Assembly (NCBI RefSeq): GCF_002075345.1
Contig: NZ_NAEW01000003.1
Span: 372,001-436,000, forward strand
From: Citrobacter braakii
GTDB taxonomy: Bacteria; Pseudomonadota; Gammaproteobacteria; Enterobacterales; Enterobacteriaceae
Length of the DNA stretch: 64,000 nucleotides
Direction of reading: 5' to 3'
The position numbers were made by a program, and so were the translations under genes. This document shows, piece by piece, positions 17,428 to 27,760 of this stretch; the first letter of the stretch is position 1, and every line of letters begins with the position of its first letter. The notes under the pieces are model-generated. The model did no database searches. It saw nothing but the letters and a program-made list of their open reading frames with translations, and was not told the DNA's origin.

Positions 17428-18720
17428 ATGAAGCAGGCATTACGAGTAGCATTTGGTTTTCTGATGCTGTGGGCAGCGGTGCTGCACGCAGAAGTACGTA
17501 TCGAGATCACCCAGGGGGTGGACTCGGCACGCCCGATTGGTGTTGTCCCATTCCAGTGGGCAGGGCCGGGTGCTGCACCTGAAGATATCGGTGGTATCGT
17601 AGGCGCTGACCTGCGTAACAGCGGTAAATTTAATCCGTTAGACCGTTCTCGCCTGCCGCAGCAGCCGGGTACCGCACAGGAAGTTCAACCTGCCGCATGG
17701 TCTGCGCTGGGTATTGATGCCGTGGTAGTAGGTCAGGTTACGCCTAATCCGGATGGTTCCTACAGCGTTGCATATCAACTGGTAGATACCGGTGGCGCAC
17801 CGGGTACCGTACTGGCACAGAACACCTATAAAGTGAACAAGCAGTGGTTGCGTTACGCGGGCCATACTGCAAGTGACGAAGTGTTTGAAAAACTGACCGG
17901 TATTAAAGGTGCATTCCGTACCCGTATCGCTTATGTTGTTCAGACGAACGGCGGCCAGTTCCCGTACGAATTACGTGTATCCGACTACGATGGCTACAAC
18001 CAGTTCGTGGTACACCGTTCTCCGCAGCCGCTGATGTCTCCGGCATGGTCTCCGGACGGTTCAAAGCTGGCATACGTCACTTTCGAAAGCGGTCGTTCTG
18101 CGCTGGTTATTCAGACGTTGTCTAATGGCGCGGTTCGTCAGGTAGCGTCGTTCCCACGTCACAACGGTGCACCTGCGTTTTCTCCGGATGGCAGCAAACT
18201 GGCGTTTGCCCTGTCTAAAACCGGTAGTCTGAACCTGTATGTCATGGACATTGGTTCCGGTCAGATCCGTCAGGTGACGGATGGTCGCAGCAACAACACG
18301 GAACCTACCTGGTTCCCGGACAGCCAAAACCTGGCCTTTACCTCTGACCAGGCCGGTCGTCCGCAGGTATATAAAGTTAACGTCAACGGCGGTGCTCCGC
18401 AGCGTATTACCTGGGAAGGTTCGCAAAACCAGGATGCGGATGTGAGCAGCGACGGTAAGTTTATGGTAATGGTAAGCTCAGCCAATGGTCAGCAGCACAT
18501 TGCCAAACAAGATCTGGTAGCGGGTGGCGTACAAGTCCTGTCGTCAACGTTCCTGGATGAAACGCCAAGTCTGGCACCTAACGGCACTATGGTAATCTAC
18601 AGCTCTTCTCAGGGGATGGGATCCGTGCTGAATTTGGTTTCTACAGATGGGCGTTTCAAAGCGCGTCTTCCGGCAACTGATGGTCAGGTTAAATTCCCTG
18701 CCTGGTCGCCGTATCTGTGA
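17428..18720 (+). CDS. tolB: Tol-Pal system beta-propeller protein TolB
   Basis: This 430-residue periplasmic protein has a signal peptide (cut after LHA, about residue 21), an N-terminal TolA-binding domain and a C-terminal six-bladed propeller. The blade motifs include [19 protein letters not shown] and [16 protein letters not shown]. It matches E. coli TolB. Two ATGs lie in tandem, at 17425 and 17428; the second gives the E. coli length. A 127-bp gap after tolA may hold a promoter of its own. It shuttles between Pal and the Tol motor. Confidence 0.97.
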   Translation: MKQALRVAFGFLMLWAAVLHAEVRIEITQGVDSARPIGVVPFQWAGPGAAPEDIGGIVGADLRNSGKFNPLDRSRLPQQPGTAQEVQPAAWSALGIDAVVVGQVTPNPDGSYSVAYQLVDTGGAPGTVLAQNTYKVNKQWLRYAGHTASDEVFEKLTGIKGAFRTRIAYVVQTNGGQFPYELRVSDYDGYNQFVVHRSPQPLMSPAWSPDGSKLAYVTFESGRSALVIQTLSNGAVRQVASFPRHNGAPAFSPDGSKLAFALSKTGSLNLYVMDIGSGQIRQVTDGRSNNTEPTWFPDSQNLAFTSDQAGRPQVYKVNVNGGAPQRITWEGSQNQDADVSSDGKFMVMVSSANGQQHIAKQDLVAGGVQVLSSTFLDETPSLAPNGTMVIYSSSQGMGSVLNLVSTDGRFKARLPATDGQVKFPAWSPYL

Positions 18721-18730
18721 TAATAAATAA

Positions 18731-19273
<543 letters not shown>

Positions 19274-19282
19274 GAGAATTGC

Positions 19283-20071
19283 ATGAGCAGTAACTTCAGA
19301 CATCACCTGTTGAGTCTGTCGTTACTGGTTGGCATAGCGGCCCCCTGGGCCGCTTTTGCACAGGCGCCAATCAGTAGTGTCGGCTCAGGCTCGGTCGAAG
19401 ACCGTGTCACTCAACTCGAGCGTATTTCTAACGCTCACAGTCAGCTTTTAACCCAACTCCAGCAACAACTCTCCGATAATCAGTCCGATATCGATTCCCT
19501 GCGTGGTCAAATTCAGGAAAATCAATATCAACTGAATCAGGTTGTTGAGCGACAGAAGCAGATATTGCTGCAGATGAATAATCTTGGCAGCGGTAGTGCG
19601 CCTGCGGCACAGTCTACAGGTGGCGATCAGAGTGGGGCGGCAACCCCTGCACCTGATGCGGGAGCTGCAGCAACGTCAGGGGCTCCCGTGCAAACTGGCG
19701 ATGCGAATACCGATTACAATGCAGCGATTGCTCTGGTGCAGGATAAATCCCGCCAGGATGATGCGATTGAAGCATTCCAGAACTTCATCAAAAAGTACCC
19801 GGAGTCTACTTACCTGCCCAATGCGAATTACTGGCTGGGTCAGTTGAATTACAACAAGGGTAAAAAAGATGATGCTGCGTTCTATTTTGCTTCGGTAGTT
19901 AAAAACTTCCCAAAATCACCTAAGGCTGCAGACGCGATGTATAAAGTCGGCGTCATCATGCAGGACAAAGGTGACACAGCAAAAGCTAAAGCGGTTTATC
20001 AGCAGGTTATCACTAAATATCCTGGCACTGATGGCGCGAAACAAGCGCAAAAACGCCTTGGCGCGATGTAA
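19283..20071 (+). CDS. cpoB: Cell division coordinator CpoB (YbgF)
   Basis: This 262-residue periplasmic protein has a signal peptide (cut near AFA-QAP, about residue 26), an N-terminal coiled coil (about 35-100, rich in Gln), a low-complexity Ala/Gly/Thr linker and C-terminal TPR repeats (about 140-262, with YWLGQLNYNKGKKDDA and AMYKVGVIMQDKGD). It links Tol-Pal activity to PBP1b-driven septal peptidoglycan synthesis. It starts 9 bp after pal and ends the tol-pal cluster. Confidence 0.96.
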   Translation: MSSNFRHHLLSLSLLVGIAAPWAAFAQAPISSVGSGSVEDRVTQLERISNAHSQLLTQLQQQLSDNQSDIDSLRGQIQENQYQLNQVVERQKQILLQMNNLGSGSAPAAQSTGGDQSGAATPAPDAGAAATSGAPVQTGDANTDYNAAIALVQDKSRQDDAIEAFQNFIKKYPESTYLPNANYWLGQLNYNKGKKDDAAFYFASVVKNFPKSPKAADAMYKVGVIMQDKGDTAKAKAVYQQVITKYPGTDGAKQAQKRLGAM

Positions 20072-20082
20072 TGACCACCATG

Positions 20083-20110
20083 CGACCAGAAATCGTGTTA
20101 TTTCTGGTCG
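20083..20110 (+). terminator. Hairpin after cpoB
   Basis: The stem CGACCAGAAAT / ATTTCTGGTCG has a 6-nt loop and lies 12 bp after the cpoB stop. The following sequence is not a strong T-run, so this may be a weak terminator or a processing element before the tRNA genes. Confidence 0.45.
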
Positions 20111-20236
20111 TGTCGTGTGATTCCTAAGCAGTTGAGTTATTTACATCGAAATTTTTGTTGCGCTAAAATCTGAAATCAGTAATATATGCCGCCGTTGCCA
20201 AGGGATATCAAACAGCCCGAAAGCGGCGAAAAAAGT

Positions 20237-20312
20237 GGGGCGTTAGCTCAGTTGGTAGAGCAGTTGACTTTTAATCAATTGGTCGCAGGTTCGAATCCTG
20301 CACGCCCCACCA
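20237..20312 (+). tRNA. lysT: tRNA-Lys (UUU)
   Basis: A 76-nt tRNA with CCA encoded. The anticodon TTT lies in GACTTTTAATC, with the T arm GCAGGTTCGAATCCTGC. The acceptor stem starts GGGGCGT and ends ACGCCCC. It is the first of five clustered tRNA genes downstream of cpoB, the position of lysT in E. coli. Confidence 0.98.
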
Positions 20313-20338
20313 CTTAATGCAGTATCCAGCGTAGTATC

Positions 20339-20414
20339 GGGTGATTAGCTCAGCTGGGAGAGCACCTCCCTTACAAGGAGGGGGTCGGCGGTTCGATCCC
20401 GTCATCACCCACCA
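20339..20414 (+). tRNA. valT: tRNA-Val (UAC)
   Basis: A 76-nt tRNA with CCA encoded. The anticodon is TAC (CCTTACAAG), with acceptor stem GGGTGAT / ATCACCC. It lies 26 bp after the first tRNA-Lys and almost abuts the second. It corresponds to valT of the E. coli cluster. Confidence 0.98.
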
Positions 20415-20417
20415 CTC

Positions 20418-20493
20418 GGGGCGTTAGCTCAGTTGGTAGAGCAGTTGACTTTTAATCAATTGGTCGCAGGTTCGAATCCTGCACGCCCCACCA
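20418..20493 (+). tRNA. lysW: tRNA-Lys (UUU)
   Basis: A 76-nt copy identical to the first tRNA-Lys, including the G4-C69 acceptor pair. It starts 3 bp after tRNA-Val, so the two must be processed from one transcript. Confidence 0.97.
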
Positions 20494-20540
20494 ATTCTTA
20501 TATTGGTGTCGAGTAAAGAATTTTCAGGTGACATCCGAGC

Positions 20541-20616
20541 GGGTCGTTAGCTCAGTTGGTAGAGCAGTTGACTTTTAATCAATTGGTCGCAGGTTCGAAT
20601 CCTGCACGACCCACCA
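20541..20616 (+). tRNA. tRNA-Lys (UUU), acceptor-stem variant
   Basis: A 76-nt tRNA-Lys with acceptor stem GGGTCGT / ACGACCC, that is T4-A69 instead of the G4-C69 of the other three copies. The pairing is kept. The rest is identical to the other copies. Confidence 0.97.
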
Positions 20617-20648
20617 TCCTGAATAATTGAAGCAGTAAACCCCATACG

Positions 20649-20724
20649 GGGGCGTTAGCTCAGTTGGTAGAGCAGTTGACTTTTAATCAATTGGTCGCAG
20701 GTTCGAATCCTGCACGCCCCACCA
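20649..20724 (+). tRNA. tRNA-Lys (UUU)
   Basis: A 76-nt copy of the G4-C69 type, the last gene of the cluster. An intrinsic terminator follows directly. Confidence 0.97.
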
Positions 20725-20728
20725 GTGT

Positions 20729-20755
20729 AAAAAGGCGCCCTAAAGGCGCCTTTTT
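20729..20755 (+). terminator. Rho-independent terminator of the tRNA cluster
   Basis: The stem AAAAAGGCGCC / GGCGCCTTTTT surrounds a short CTAAA loop and ends in five T, 4 bp after the last tRNA. Confidence 0.95.
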
Positions 20756-20821
20756 GCTATCTGCGATTTATAAGATTTCCTGATGTCCTTTGCTTATCAG
20801 CCTACAGACGACACTACTCGT

Positions 20822-20857
20822 GTAGGCCGGATAAGACGTCAGACGCCATCTGGCATT
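20822..20857. repeat. REP element
   Basis: The sequence GTAGGCCGGATAAGACG / CGCCATCTGGCAT is a typical REP palindrome. It lies between the tRNA terminator and the nadA promoter. Confidence 0.8.
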
Positions 20858-20902
20858 CATCACACGCAATTATTGTGACTTTTCTGCGCCAATCCGCTAT
20901 CT

Positions 20903-20920
20903 TGTTTAGCATACAAAACA
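20903..20920. promoter_or_regulatory. NadR box upstream of nadA
   Basis: TGTTTA-N6-AAAACA matches 11 of 12 positions of the NadR operator TGTTTA-N6-TAAACA. NadR represses NAD synthesis and salvage genes when NAD is ample; nadA-pnuC is a known target in enterics. Confidence 0.8.
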
Positions 20921-20993
20921 AATCAAACCGAATATGGCGTGCGTCACGCTTTTAATCGGTTATTTCGTTAAGCCAGTGAAACGAGAAAGCAAG

Positions 20994-22037
20994 ATGAGCG
21001 TGATGTTTGATCCAGAAGCAGCAATTTATCCGTTTCCGCCGAAGCCAGTACCGCTAAGTGTGGATGAAAAGCAATTTTATCGTGAAAAAATCAAGCGCCT
21101 GCTGAAAGAGCGTGATGCCGTTATGGTCGCGCATTATTACACCGATCCTGAAATTCAGCAGTTAGCGGAAGAGACCGGGGGCTGTATTTCTGATTCTCTG
21201 GAGATGGCGCGGTTCGGTGCAAAGCATACTGCCTCTACGCTGCTGGTTGCGGGCGTGAGGTTTATGGGAGAAACTGCCAAAATTCTCAGCCCGGAAAAGA
21301 CCATCCTGATGCCGACCTTACAGGCGGAATGTTCATTAGATCTGGGCTGTTCGATTGACGCGTTCAGCGCATTTTGCGACGCGCATCCGGATCGTACCGT
21401 GGTGGTTTACGCCAATACCTCTGCTGCCGTTAAAGCACGTGCGGACTGGGTCGTGACTTCCAGTATCGCGGTTGAACTTATTGAACATCTTGATAGTTTA
21501 GGTGAAAAAATCATCTGGGCTCCGGACAGACATTTGGGCAACTACGTGCAAAAACAGACCGGCGCAGACGTGCTCTGTTGGCAGGGCGCCTGTATCGTCC
21601 ACGACGAGTTTAAAACCCAGGCTTTAACACGCATGAAAGGGCTTTACCCTGATGCCGCGGTGCTGGTGCACCCGGAGTCCCCTCAGTCTATCGTTGATAT
21701 GGCAGATGCGGTTGGCTCAACCAGCCAGCTCATCAACGCGGCTAAATCGTTACCGCATAAGCAGTTGATTGTGGCGACTGACCGGGGCATTTTTTACAAA
21801 ATGCAGCAGGCCGTTCCGGATAAAGAGCTGCTTGAAGCTCCGACGGCTGGCGAGGGGGCAACCTGTCGCAGCTGTGCGCATTGTCCGTGGATGGCGATGA
21901 ATGGCCTGAAAACGATTGCTGAGGGCCTGGAACATGGCGGCGCGGCTCATGAGATACATGTTGAGGACTCGCTGAGAGAAGGGGCGCTGTTGCCGTTAAA
22001 CCGTATGTTGGAATTTGCGGCTACACTTCGAGCGTAA
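20994..22037 (+). CDS. nadA: Quinolinate synthase A
   Basis: This 347-residue cytosolic 4Fe-4S enzyme condenses iminoaspartate with dihydroxyacetone phosphate to quinolinate in NAD synthesis. The three cluster cysteines lie in [20 protein letters not shown] and the CRSCAHCPW segment. I chose the ATG at 20994 (MSVMFDPEA), which gives the E. coli length; an in-frame upstream ATG at 20934 overlaps the promoter region and adds 20 residues unlike the family. A NadR operator lies upstream and pnuC follows 27 bp downstream. Confidence 0.97.
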   Translation: MSVMFDPEAAIYPFPPKPVPLSVDEKQFYREKIKRLLKERDAVMVAHYYTDPEIQQLAEETGGCISDSLEMARFGAKHTASTLLVAGVRFMGETAKILSPEKTILMPTLQAECSLDLGCSIDAFSAFCDAHPDRTVVVYANTSAAVKARADWVVTSSIAVELIEHLDSLGEKIIWAPDRHLGNYVQKQTGADVLCWQGACIVHDEFKTQALTRMKGLYPDAAVLVHPESPQSIVDMADAVGSTSQLINAAKSLPHKQLIVATDRGIFYKMQQAVPDKELLEAPTAGEGATCRSCAHCPWMAMNGLKTIAEGLEHGGAAHEIHVEDSLREGALLPLNRMLEFAATLRA

Positions 22038-22064
22038 TTATTTATTTTTGCTCTGGGGGAAAAG

Positions 22065-22784
22065 ATGGACTTTTTTAGCACGCAGAACATTCTGGTACAT
22101 ATTCCGATTGGCGCGGGTGGTTACGATTTGTCGTGGATCGAAGCCGTGGGAACGATCGCCGGGTTGCTGTGTATTGGCTTGGCGAGCCTTGAGAAAATCA
22201 GCAATTACTTCTTCGGTCTGATAAACGTCACGCTGTTTGCAATTATCTTCTTTCAGATCCAGCTCTATGCCAGCTTGTTGCTGCAAGTTTTCTTCTTTGC
22301 CGCAAATATCTACGGCTGGTATGCCTGGTCCCGGCAAACCAACCAGCATGAAGCGGAACTGAAAATTCGCTGGCTACCGCTTCCAAAAGCGATCGGCTGG
22401 CTGGCGGCTTGCGTGGTGGCGATCGGCCTGATGTCGATCTATATCGATCCGGTCTTTGCGTTCCTGACAGGCATTGCAGTGAATATTATGCAGGCATTGG
22501 GATTACAGGTTGTTGTGCCTGAACTACAACCCGATGCATTCCCGTTCTGGGACTCCTGCATGATGGTGCTGTCGATTGCAGCGATGATCCTGATGACGCG
22601 CAAATACGTTGAAAACTGGCTGCTGTGGGTGATCATTAACGTCATTAGCGTTGTGATCTTTGCCCTGCAAGGCGTATATGCCATGTCGCTGGAATATATG
22701 ATCCTGACGGTTATCGCCCTGAACGGTAGCAGGATGTGGATTAACAGTGCACGTGAGCGGGGTTCCCACGCGCTTTCTCATTAA
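22065..22784 (+). CDS. pnuC: Nicotinamide riboside transporter PnuC
   Basis: This 239-residue inner-membrane protein has about seven membrane segments and family motifs such as YGWYAWSRQ (about residues 83-91). It takes up nicotinamide riboside by facilitated diffusion. It matches E. coli/Salmonella PnuC. It forms an operon with nadA under NadR. Its last four bases overlap the 3' end of the convergent zitB. Confidence 0.96.
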   Translation: MDFFSTQNILVHIPIGAGGYDLSWIEAVGTIAGLLCIGLASLEKISNYFFGLINVTLFAIIFFQIQLYASLLLQVFFFAANIYGWYAWSRQTNQHEAELKIRWLPLPKAIGWLAACVVAIGLMSIYIDPVFAFLTGIAVNIMQALGLQVVVPELQPDAFPFWDSCMMVLSIAAMILMTRKYVENWLLWVIINVISVVIFALQGVYAMSLEYMILTVIALNGSRMWINSARERGSHALSH

Positions 22785-23722
22785 TGGTGATGATGTGAAT
22801 GGCCGGACACGCCCTGATACAGGTGACAGTCCGGCCCATTGCACGGCTGATACTCCATCTGGATTGTGGCGTGTTCAATCTGGTAGTGATGGATAAGGAA
22901 ATGTTGAATACGCTCCAGCAACGCATCGTGATCGTGTGGCGGGATCACCTGAACATGCAGCGTCATTACCGGTTTTTCGCCCACCATCCAGACATGGACA
23001 TGGTGAACGTTGCGGACTTCAGGGATATCCCGGCTGAGATGGCGCTGCAGTGCGGCGATATCCAGCGTCAGCGGGGCACCTTCCAGTAATTCATTAACGC
23101 TATCTTTTAGCAATCGCCAGGCGCTACGCAGCACCAGCACGGAAACCAGAATCGAGAGAATTGGGTCCGCGGGTGTCCAGCCCGTCCAGATAATAATCAG
23201 CGCAGCGATGATTGCCCCGACAGAGCCGAGTAAATCGCCCATCACATGCAGCGCCGCGGCGCGGACGTTCAGATTTTTCTCTTCACTGCCGCGATGTAAA
23301 ACCCAAAAAGCGAGCACGTTGGCCAGTAGACCCGCGACAGCAATAACCATCATCATGCCGCCAGCCACGGGGCGAGGTGTCTGGAAGCGCTCAATCGCCT
23401 CCCAGACGATTAAAATGGTGATAACGACCAATGCGATGGCATTAACAAATGCGGCCAGCGTCGTGAGCCTCAGCCAGCCGAAGGTGTGTCGTATTGTGGG
23501 CGGGCGACGGGAAAACCGGACGGCCAGCAGCGCGAAAAGCAGCGCCGCAGCATCCGTGAGCATATGCCCGGCGTCGGCCAGCAAGGCCAGTGAACCAGAA
23601 AGTATTCCACCCACCACTTCAACCAACATAAATCCGGCTGTAATGCAGAATGCGAACATCAGTCGGCGGGCATTATTGTCCTTGGGTTGCTCAGAGGAAG
23701 TATGAGTATGTGCGTGCGCCAT
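22781..23722 (-). CDS. zitB: Zinc efflux transporter ZitB (CDF family)
   Basis: This 313-residue cation diffusion facilitator has six membrane segments. It has histidine-rich ends ([12 protein letters not shown] at the start and HSHHHH at the end), the metal-site segment [19 protein letters not shown] near residues 47-65, and the cytoplasmic C-terminal domain with [12 protein letters not shown]. It exports Zn2+ against a proton gradient. The length equals E. coli ZitB. It is monocistronic and convergent with pnuC, overlapping it by 4 bp. Confidence 0.96.
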   Translation of the reverse strand: MAHAHTHTSSEQPKDNNARRLMFAFCITAGFMLVEVVGGILSGSLALLADAGHMLTDAAALLFALLAVRFSRRPPTIRHTFGWLRLTTLAAFVNAIALVVITILIVWEAIERFQTPRPVAGGMMMVIAVAGLLANVLAFWVLHRGSEEKNLNVRAAALHVMGDLLGSVGAIIAALIIIWTGWTPADPILSILVSVLVLRSAWRLLKDSVNELLEGAPLTLDIAALQRHLSRDIPEVRNVHHVHVWMVGEKPVMTLHVQVIPPHDHDALLERIQHFLIHHYQIEHATIQMEYQPCNGPDCHLYQGVSGHSHHHH

Positions 23723-23835
23723 TATGCCATCCCTTTGTTATTCTCATCTTTACTGTATGCCATCATACCGTTTTTGGGATGATAAAATTAAAAAGGAGAG
23801 CTATTGCTCTCCCGTTATTAGCTTTAATTTCAGCG

Positions 23836-24210
23836 TTACTGCGTGGTGCCATCAGTTTTTGTGTCAACATCATTGTTGATGCCGTTTCCGGTCTCAACCT
23901 TCTTATTCACATCAGGGCAGCGACCGTCCTTACAAATCGTGTTTTTGTGCATCTCATCTTTGGTCATCCCTTCATGGTTCATTGATGAACCGTCCGGGTG
24001 CAGCATTGTGCCACCTGAATTCACGTTACTGTTGTCGACATTATTTGGTGCCACGTTTTCGCGGGCGTCTGGGGCGACTTGTCCTGCATCAGCCGAGGAA
24101 TTTGCCTGACCGTTATTGGACTGCGCGTTGCTTTCAGCAGCTAGTGCCGCGCCACTGGCGAGGCTGAGTGTAGCGGTAAGGAAGAGTGAAGCCAGCTTTG
24201 TCATATGCAT
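23836..24210 (-). CDS. ybgS: Periplasmic protein YbgS
   Basis: This 124-residue exported protein has a signal peptide ([24 protein letters not shown], cut near residue 24) and a very hydrophilic, Asn/Asp/Gly-rich mature part. Two cysteines lie in the segment [10 protein letters not shown]. It matches E. coli YbgS, whose function is unknown. The mature part is probably largely disordered. An alternative start two codons later is possible. Confidence 0.92.
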   Translation of the reverse strand: MHMTKLASLFLTATLSLASGAALAAESNAQSNNGQANSSADAGQVAPDARENVAPNNVDNSNVNSGGTMLHPDGSSMNHEGMTKDEMHKNTICKDGRCPDVNKKVETGNGINNDVDTKTDGTTQ

Positions 24211-24527
24211 ATTATGCTCCTGTTAAGGTCGATATGTCGGATAACGTCTTCCAACAGTGCATGTGCCAATTACATCATTAATATGTGGTTAATCGTTTTG
24301 CTATGGAAATTAAAACCAGCATAGAATCTTGAAATCTATGAAAATTAAAGCTGTTACAGTTAGAAATTGTAGTTTGGATCTCGTTTTTCGCTACTTTATT
24401 GCGTTTTTTTGGCCAATTCCAGGATTAATCCGTCCAAAGTGTAAAACCCCGTTTACACTTTATGACTGAAGATATAGATTGGAGGGATTGCATTCATTTA
24501 TATAAGTATGGCAACGCTGGAATAATC
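24211..24527. other. Divergent intergenic region ybgS-aroG
   Basis: This 317-bp AT-rich region holds the two divergent promoters. The only clear element is a TyrR box near the aroG end. No further gene is supported. Confidence 0.6.
24440..24457. promoter_or_regulatory. TyrR box upstream of aroG
   Basis: TGTAAA-N6-TTTACA is a perfect palindromic TyrR operator. In E. coli, TyrR with phenylalanine represses aroG from such a site at the promoter. Confidence 0.85.
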
Positions 24528-25580
24528 ATGAATTATCAGAACGACGATTTACGCATTAAAGAGATCAACGAGTTATTACCACCAGTCGCACTGCTGGAAA
24601 AATTCCCCGCTACTGAAAATGCCGCCAATACGGTGGCTCATGCCCGTAAGGCGATTCATAAAATTCTGAAAGGGAGCGACGATCGCCTTCTGGTGGTGAT
24701 TGGGCCGTGCTCTATTCATGATCCGGCAGCAGCCAAAGAGTATGCCACTCGTCTGCTGGCGCTGCGCGAAGCGTTAAAAGGTGAGCTTGAAATCGTCATG
24801 CGCGTCTATTTTGAAAAACCGCGTACCACCGTTGGCTGGAAAGGGCTTATCAACGACCCGCACATGGACAACAGCTTCCAGATCAATGATGGGCTGCGTA
24901 TTGCGCGTAAACTGCTGCTGGATATCAACGACAGCGGATTGCCGACTGCGGGGGAATTCCTCGATATGATCACCCCACAATATCTCGCCGATCTGATGAG
25001 CTGGGGCGCGATTGGGGCACGTACAACAGAATCTCAGGTGCACCGCGAGCTGGCATCGGGTCTGTCCTGCCCGGTTGGTTTTAAAAACGGTACCGATGGC
25101 ACCATCAAAGTGGCGATTGATGCAATCAACGCTGCAGGGGCACCGCACTGCTTCCTGTCTGTCACCAAATGGGGGCATTCAGCGATCGTGAATACCAGTG
25201 GTAATGGCGATTGCCATATCATTCTGCGCGGTGGCAAAGAGCCGAACTACAGCGCTCAGCACGTTGCGGACGTGAAAGAAGGCTTGGTCAAAGCAGGACT
25301 CTCTGCGCAAGTGATGATCGACTTCAGCCATGCCAACTCCAGCAAGCAGTTCAAAAAGCAGATGGATGTTGCTAAGGATGTTTGCGGACAAGTCGCCGGT
25401 GGCGAAAAAGCAATTATTGGCGTGATGATCGAAAGCCATTTGGTGGAAGGTAATCAGAATCCGGATAGCGGTGAGCCGCTGACCTACGGTAAGAGCATCA
25501 CCGACGCCTGCATTGGTTGGGAAGATACCGATGCGGTGTTGCGTCAACTGGCGGATGCGGTAAAAGCGCGTCGCGGTTAA
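24528..25580 (+). CDS. aroG: 3-Deoxy-7-phosphoheptulonate synthase, Phe-sensitive
   Basis: This 350-residue cytosolic enzyme joins phosphoenolpyruvate and erythrose 4-phosphate, the first step of the shikimate pathway, and is feedback-inhibited by phenylalanine. Type I DAHP synthase motifs are seen in VVIGPCSIHDP, RVYFEKPRTTVGWKG, GARTTESQVHRE and MIDFSHANSSK. I chose the ATG at 24528 (MNYQNDDLRIKEINELLPP), which gives the E. coli length. The in-frame ATG at 24462 directly abuts the TyrR box and gives a 22-residue extension unlike the family. Confidence 0.98.
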   Translation: MNYQNDDLRIKEINELLPPVALLEKFPATENAANTVAHARKAIHKILKGSDDRLLVVIGPCSIHDPAAAKEYATRLLALREALKGELEIVMRVYFEKPRTTVGWKGLINDPHMDNSFQINDGLRIARKLLLDINDSGLPTAGEFLDMITPQYLADLMSWGAIGARTTESQVHRELASGLSCPVGFKNGTDGTIKVAIDAINAAGAPHCFLSVTKWGHSAIVNTSGNGDCHIILRGGKEPNYSAQHVADVKEGLVKAGLSAQVMIDFSHANSSKQFKKQMDVAKDVCGQVAGGEKAIIGVMIESHLVEGNQNPDSGEPLTYGKSITDACIGWEDTDAVLRQLADAVKARRG

Positions 25581-25633
25581 CCAAGTCCCCTGGGCCTGAG
25601 AAGCGTAGCGCCATCAGGCATTCCGTTGCAGAC

Positions 25634-25663
25634 TGCCGGATGGGGCGATGTCTTATCCGGCCT
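25634..25663. repeat. REP element between aroG and gpmA
   Basis: TGCCGGATGGGGCGAT / CTTATCCGGCCTA is a REP unit. A shorter inverted repeat GCCTGA / TCAGGC lies just before it at 25594-25619. Confidence 0.75.
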
Positions 25664-25686
25664 ACATTTTCTGGTCGTGCCGAAAT

Positions 25687-25715
25687 AAAAAAGCGTGGAG
25701 GAATCCACGCTTTTT
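25687..25715. terminator. Bidirectional terminator between aroG and gpmA
   Basis: The stem AAAAAAGCGTGGA / TCCACGCTTTTT has runs of A and T on both sides. It can end transcripts from aroG (plus) and gpmA (minus). Confidence 0.9.
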
Positions 25716-25734
25716 CTTTAACTTACCGCGAAAA

Positions 25735-26487
25735 TTACTTCGCTTTACCCTGGTTCGCAACGGCCGCCGCTTTTGCTGCGATCTCGTCAGCGTTACCCAG
25801 ATAGTAGTGTTTGATCGGCTTGAAGTTTTCGTCGAACTCATACACCAGCGGTACGCCGGTCGGGATGTTCAGTTCAAGGATCTCATCTTCGCCCATGTTA
25901 TCCAGGTATTTAACCAGCGCACGCAGAGAGTTACCGTGAGCGGCGATAATTACGCGCTCACCGCTTTTCATGCGCGGCAGAATGGTTTCATTCCAGTACG
26001 GGATAACGCGATCGATAGTCAGCGCCAGACTTTCGGTAACCGGTAACTCTTTGTCGGTCAGCTTCGCATAACGCGGATCGTGACCCGGGTAACGCTCGTC
26101 GTCTTTGGTCAGTTCCGGCGGGGTAACCGCAAAGCCGCGACGCCACTGCTTAACCTGCTCATCACCGTATTTTTCAGCGGTTTCCGCTTTGTTCAAACCC
26201 TGCAGCGCACCGTAATGGCGTTCGTTCAGTTTCCAGGATTTCTCAACCGGCAGCCAGGCCTGATCCAGTTCGTCCAGTACGTTCCACAGGGTGTGGATAG
26301 CACGTTTCAGCACGGAGGTATAAGCAAAATCAAAGCTGTAGCCTTCCTCTTTCAGCAGTTTTCCTGCCGCTTTTGCTTCGCCCACGCCTTTCTCGGACAG
26401 ATCAACATCATACCAACCGGTAAAACGGTTTTCGTTGTTCCACTGACTTTCACCGTGACGTACCAGAACCAGCTTAGTTACAGCCAT
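25735..26487 (-). CDS. gpmA: 2,3-Bisphosphoglycerate-dependent phosphoglycerate mutase
   Basis: This 250-residue cytosolic glycolytic enzyme interconverts 3- and 2-phosphoglycerate. The phospho-accepting histidine is His11 in [11 protein letters not shown]. The second catalytic segment [13 protein letters not shown] lies near residue 180. The length equals E. coli GpmA. I chose the ATG at 26487 (MAVTKLVLV); the in-frame upstream start at 26508 adds seven residues unlike the family. A Fur-like box lies upstream. Confidence 0.98.
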   Translation of the reverse strand: MAVTKLVLVRHGESQWNNENRFTGWYDVDLSEKGVGEAKAAGKLLKEEGYSFDFAYTSVLKRAIHTLWNVLDELDQAWLPVEKSWKLNERHYGALQGLNKAETAEKYGDEQVKQWRRGFAVTPPELTKDDERYPGHDPRYAKLTDKELPVTESLALTIDRVIPYWNETILPRMKSGERVIIAAHGNSLRALVKYLDNMGEDEILELNIPTGVPLVYEFDENFKPIKHYYLGNADEIAAKAAAVANQGKAK

Positions 26488-26512
26488 ACATTCACTCCTA
26501 TAAATCATATCG

Positions 26513-26533
26513 AATGATAATAATTCTCATTAT
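26513..26533. promoter_or_regulatory. Fur-like box upstream of gpmA
   Basis: The AT-rich sequence AATGATAATAATTCTCATTA resembles the Fur consensus of GATAAT/ATTATC repeats. E. coli gpmA is reported as Fur-regulated. It lies about 30 bp before the gpmA start. Confidence 0.55.
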
Positions 26534-26719
26534 ATTGCCGTAATGTGTAAGCGGCAATGCTTACGCATAACCATAGCGAAAATAGCGCTACAGTGTAAGG
26601 TTCTTGTGAACTCAAGGTTGCGATTTTGTCTTTGAGTGGTGGGGATTTGAGCGGTTCTACTGTGATTAACAAGCACCAGGCCCGAAAAGATACGTCATCG
26701 GGCCTGGGAGGGGAAACGA

Positions 26720-27760
26720 TCAAGCTGGAATAAACTGATATTCCGTCACGCTGGCATACTCTTCACCCGGACGCAGGAAGCAATCCGCCTGTGGCCACTC
26801 AGGGTGGTTCGGGCTGTCCGGCAGAAATTCACTTTCCAGCGCCAGTCCTTGCCAGTCTTCGTAGGCCTCTGGCCCGCGGGAAGGCGTACCACCGAGGAAA
26901 TTACCGGAGTAAAACTGCAATGCCGGGGCCGAGGTGTAGACCACCATCTGCAGTTTTTCATCCTGTGACCACAACTGAGCGACCGGCGTACGCGCATTGC
27001 CCTGTGCCTGAAGCAGGAAGGCGTGATCGTAACCTTTCACCTTGCGCTGATCGTCATCGGCCAGAAATTCACTACTGATGATTTTAGGGGTGCGGAAATC
27101 GAACGTGCTACCGGCGACTGTTTTCAGTCCATCATGCGGGATACCCATTTCGTCAACCGGTAAGTACTCGTCCGCCAGAATTTGCAGCTTATGCTGGCGC
27201 ACATCCGTTTTATCGCCGTCGAGGTTAAAATAGACGTGATTTGTCAGATTCACCGGGCAGGGTTTATCGACCGTGGCACGATAAGTTATCGAAATACGAT
27301 TATCATCAGTCAGGCGATACTGCGCGGTGGCGCAAAGATGGCCTGGGAAGCCCTGATCGCCATCGTCAGACGTTAAGGCGAACAGCACCTGACGGTCATT
27401 CTGATTGACTATCTGCCAGCGACGTTTGTCGAAACCGTCCGGCCCGCCGTGCAGTTGGTTATTGCCCTGACTCGGCAGTAATTCAACGGTTTCGCCAGCA
27501 AAGGTATAGCGGCTGTTGGCGATACGGTTCGCGTAGCGGCCAATCGAAGCCCCCAGAAATGCAGCCTGTTCCGGGTATTGTTCCGGACTGGCGCAGCCGA
27601 GTAATGCTTCGCGCACGCTACCATCGCTAAGCGGAATACGCGCAGAGAGCAGGGTCGCGCCCCAGTCCATGAGCGTGACTACCATCCCTGCGTCATTGCG
27701 CAGGGTGAGCAGGCGAAACGGTTGACCGTCCGGAGCCTGCACGGGGATTTCGTTTAACAT
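26720..27760 (-). CDS. galM: Galactose mutarotase (aldose 1-epimerase)
   Basis: This 346-residue cytosolic enzyme interconverts alpha- and beta-D-galactose so that galactokinase can use the alpha form. It contains the family segments [35 protein letters not shown] and [14 protein letters not shown]. It overlaps the galK stop by 7 bp and is last in galETKM. The length equals E. coli GalM. Confidence 0.97.
   Translation of the reverse strand: MLNEIPVQAPDGQPFRLLTLRNDAGMVVTLMDWGATLLSARIPLSDGSVREALLGCASPEQYPEQAAFLGASIGRYANRIANSRYTFAGETVELLPSQGNNQLHGGPDGFDKRRWQIVNQNDRQVLFALTSDDGDQGFPGHLCATAQYRLTDDNRISITYRATVDKPCPVNLTNHVYFNLDGDKTDVRQHKLQILADEYLPVDEMGIPHDGLKTVAGSTFDFRTPKIISSEFLADDDQRKVKGYDHAFLLQAQGNARTPVAQLWSQDEKLQMVVYTSAPALQFYSGNFLGGTPSRGPEAYEDWQGLALESEFLPDSPNHPEWPQADCFLRPGEEYASVTEYQFIPA

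Noticed and set aside
20237-20724. Regularly spaced near-identical repeats that could suggest a repeat array
   Set aside because: The repeats are complete tRNA-Lys genes with CCA ends, not CRISPR repeats.
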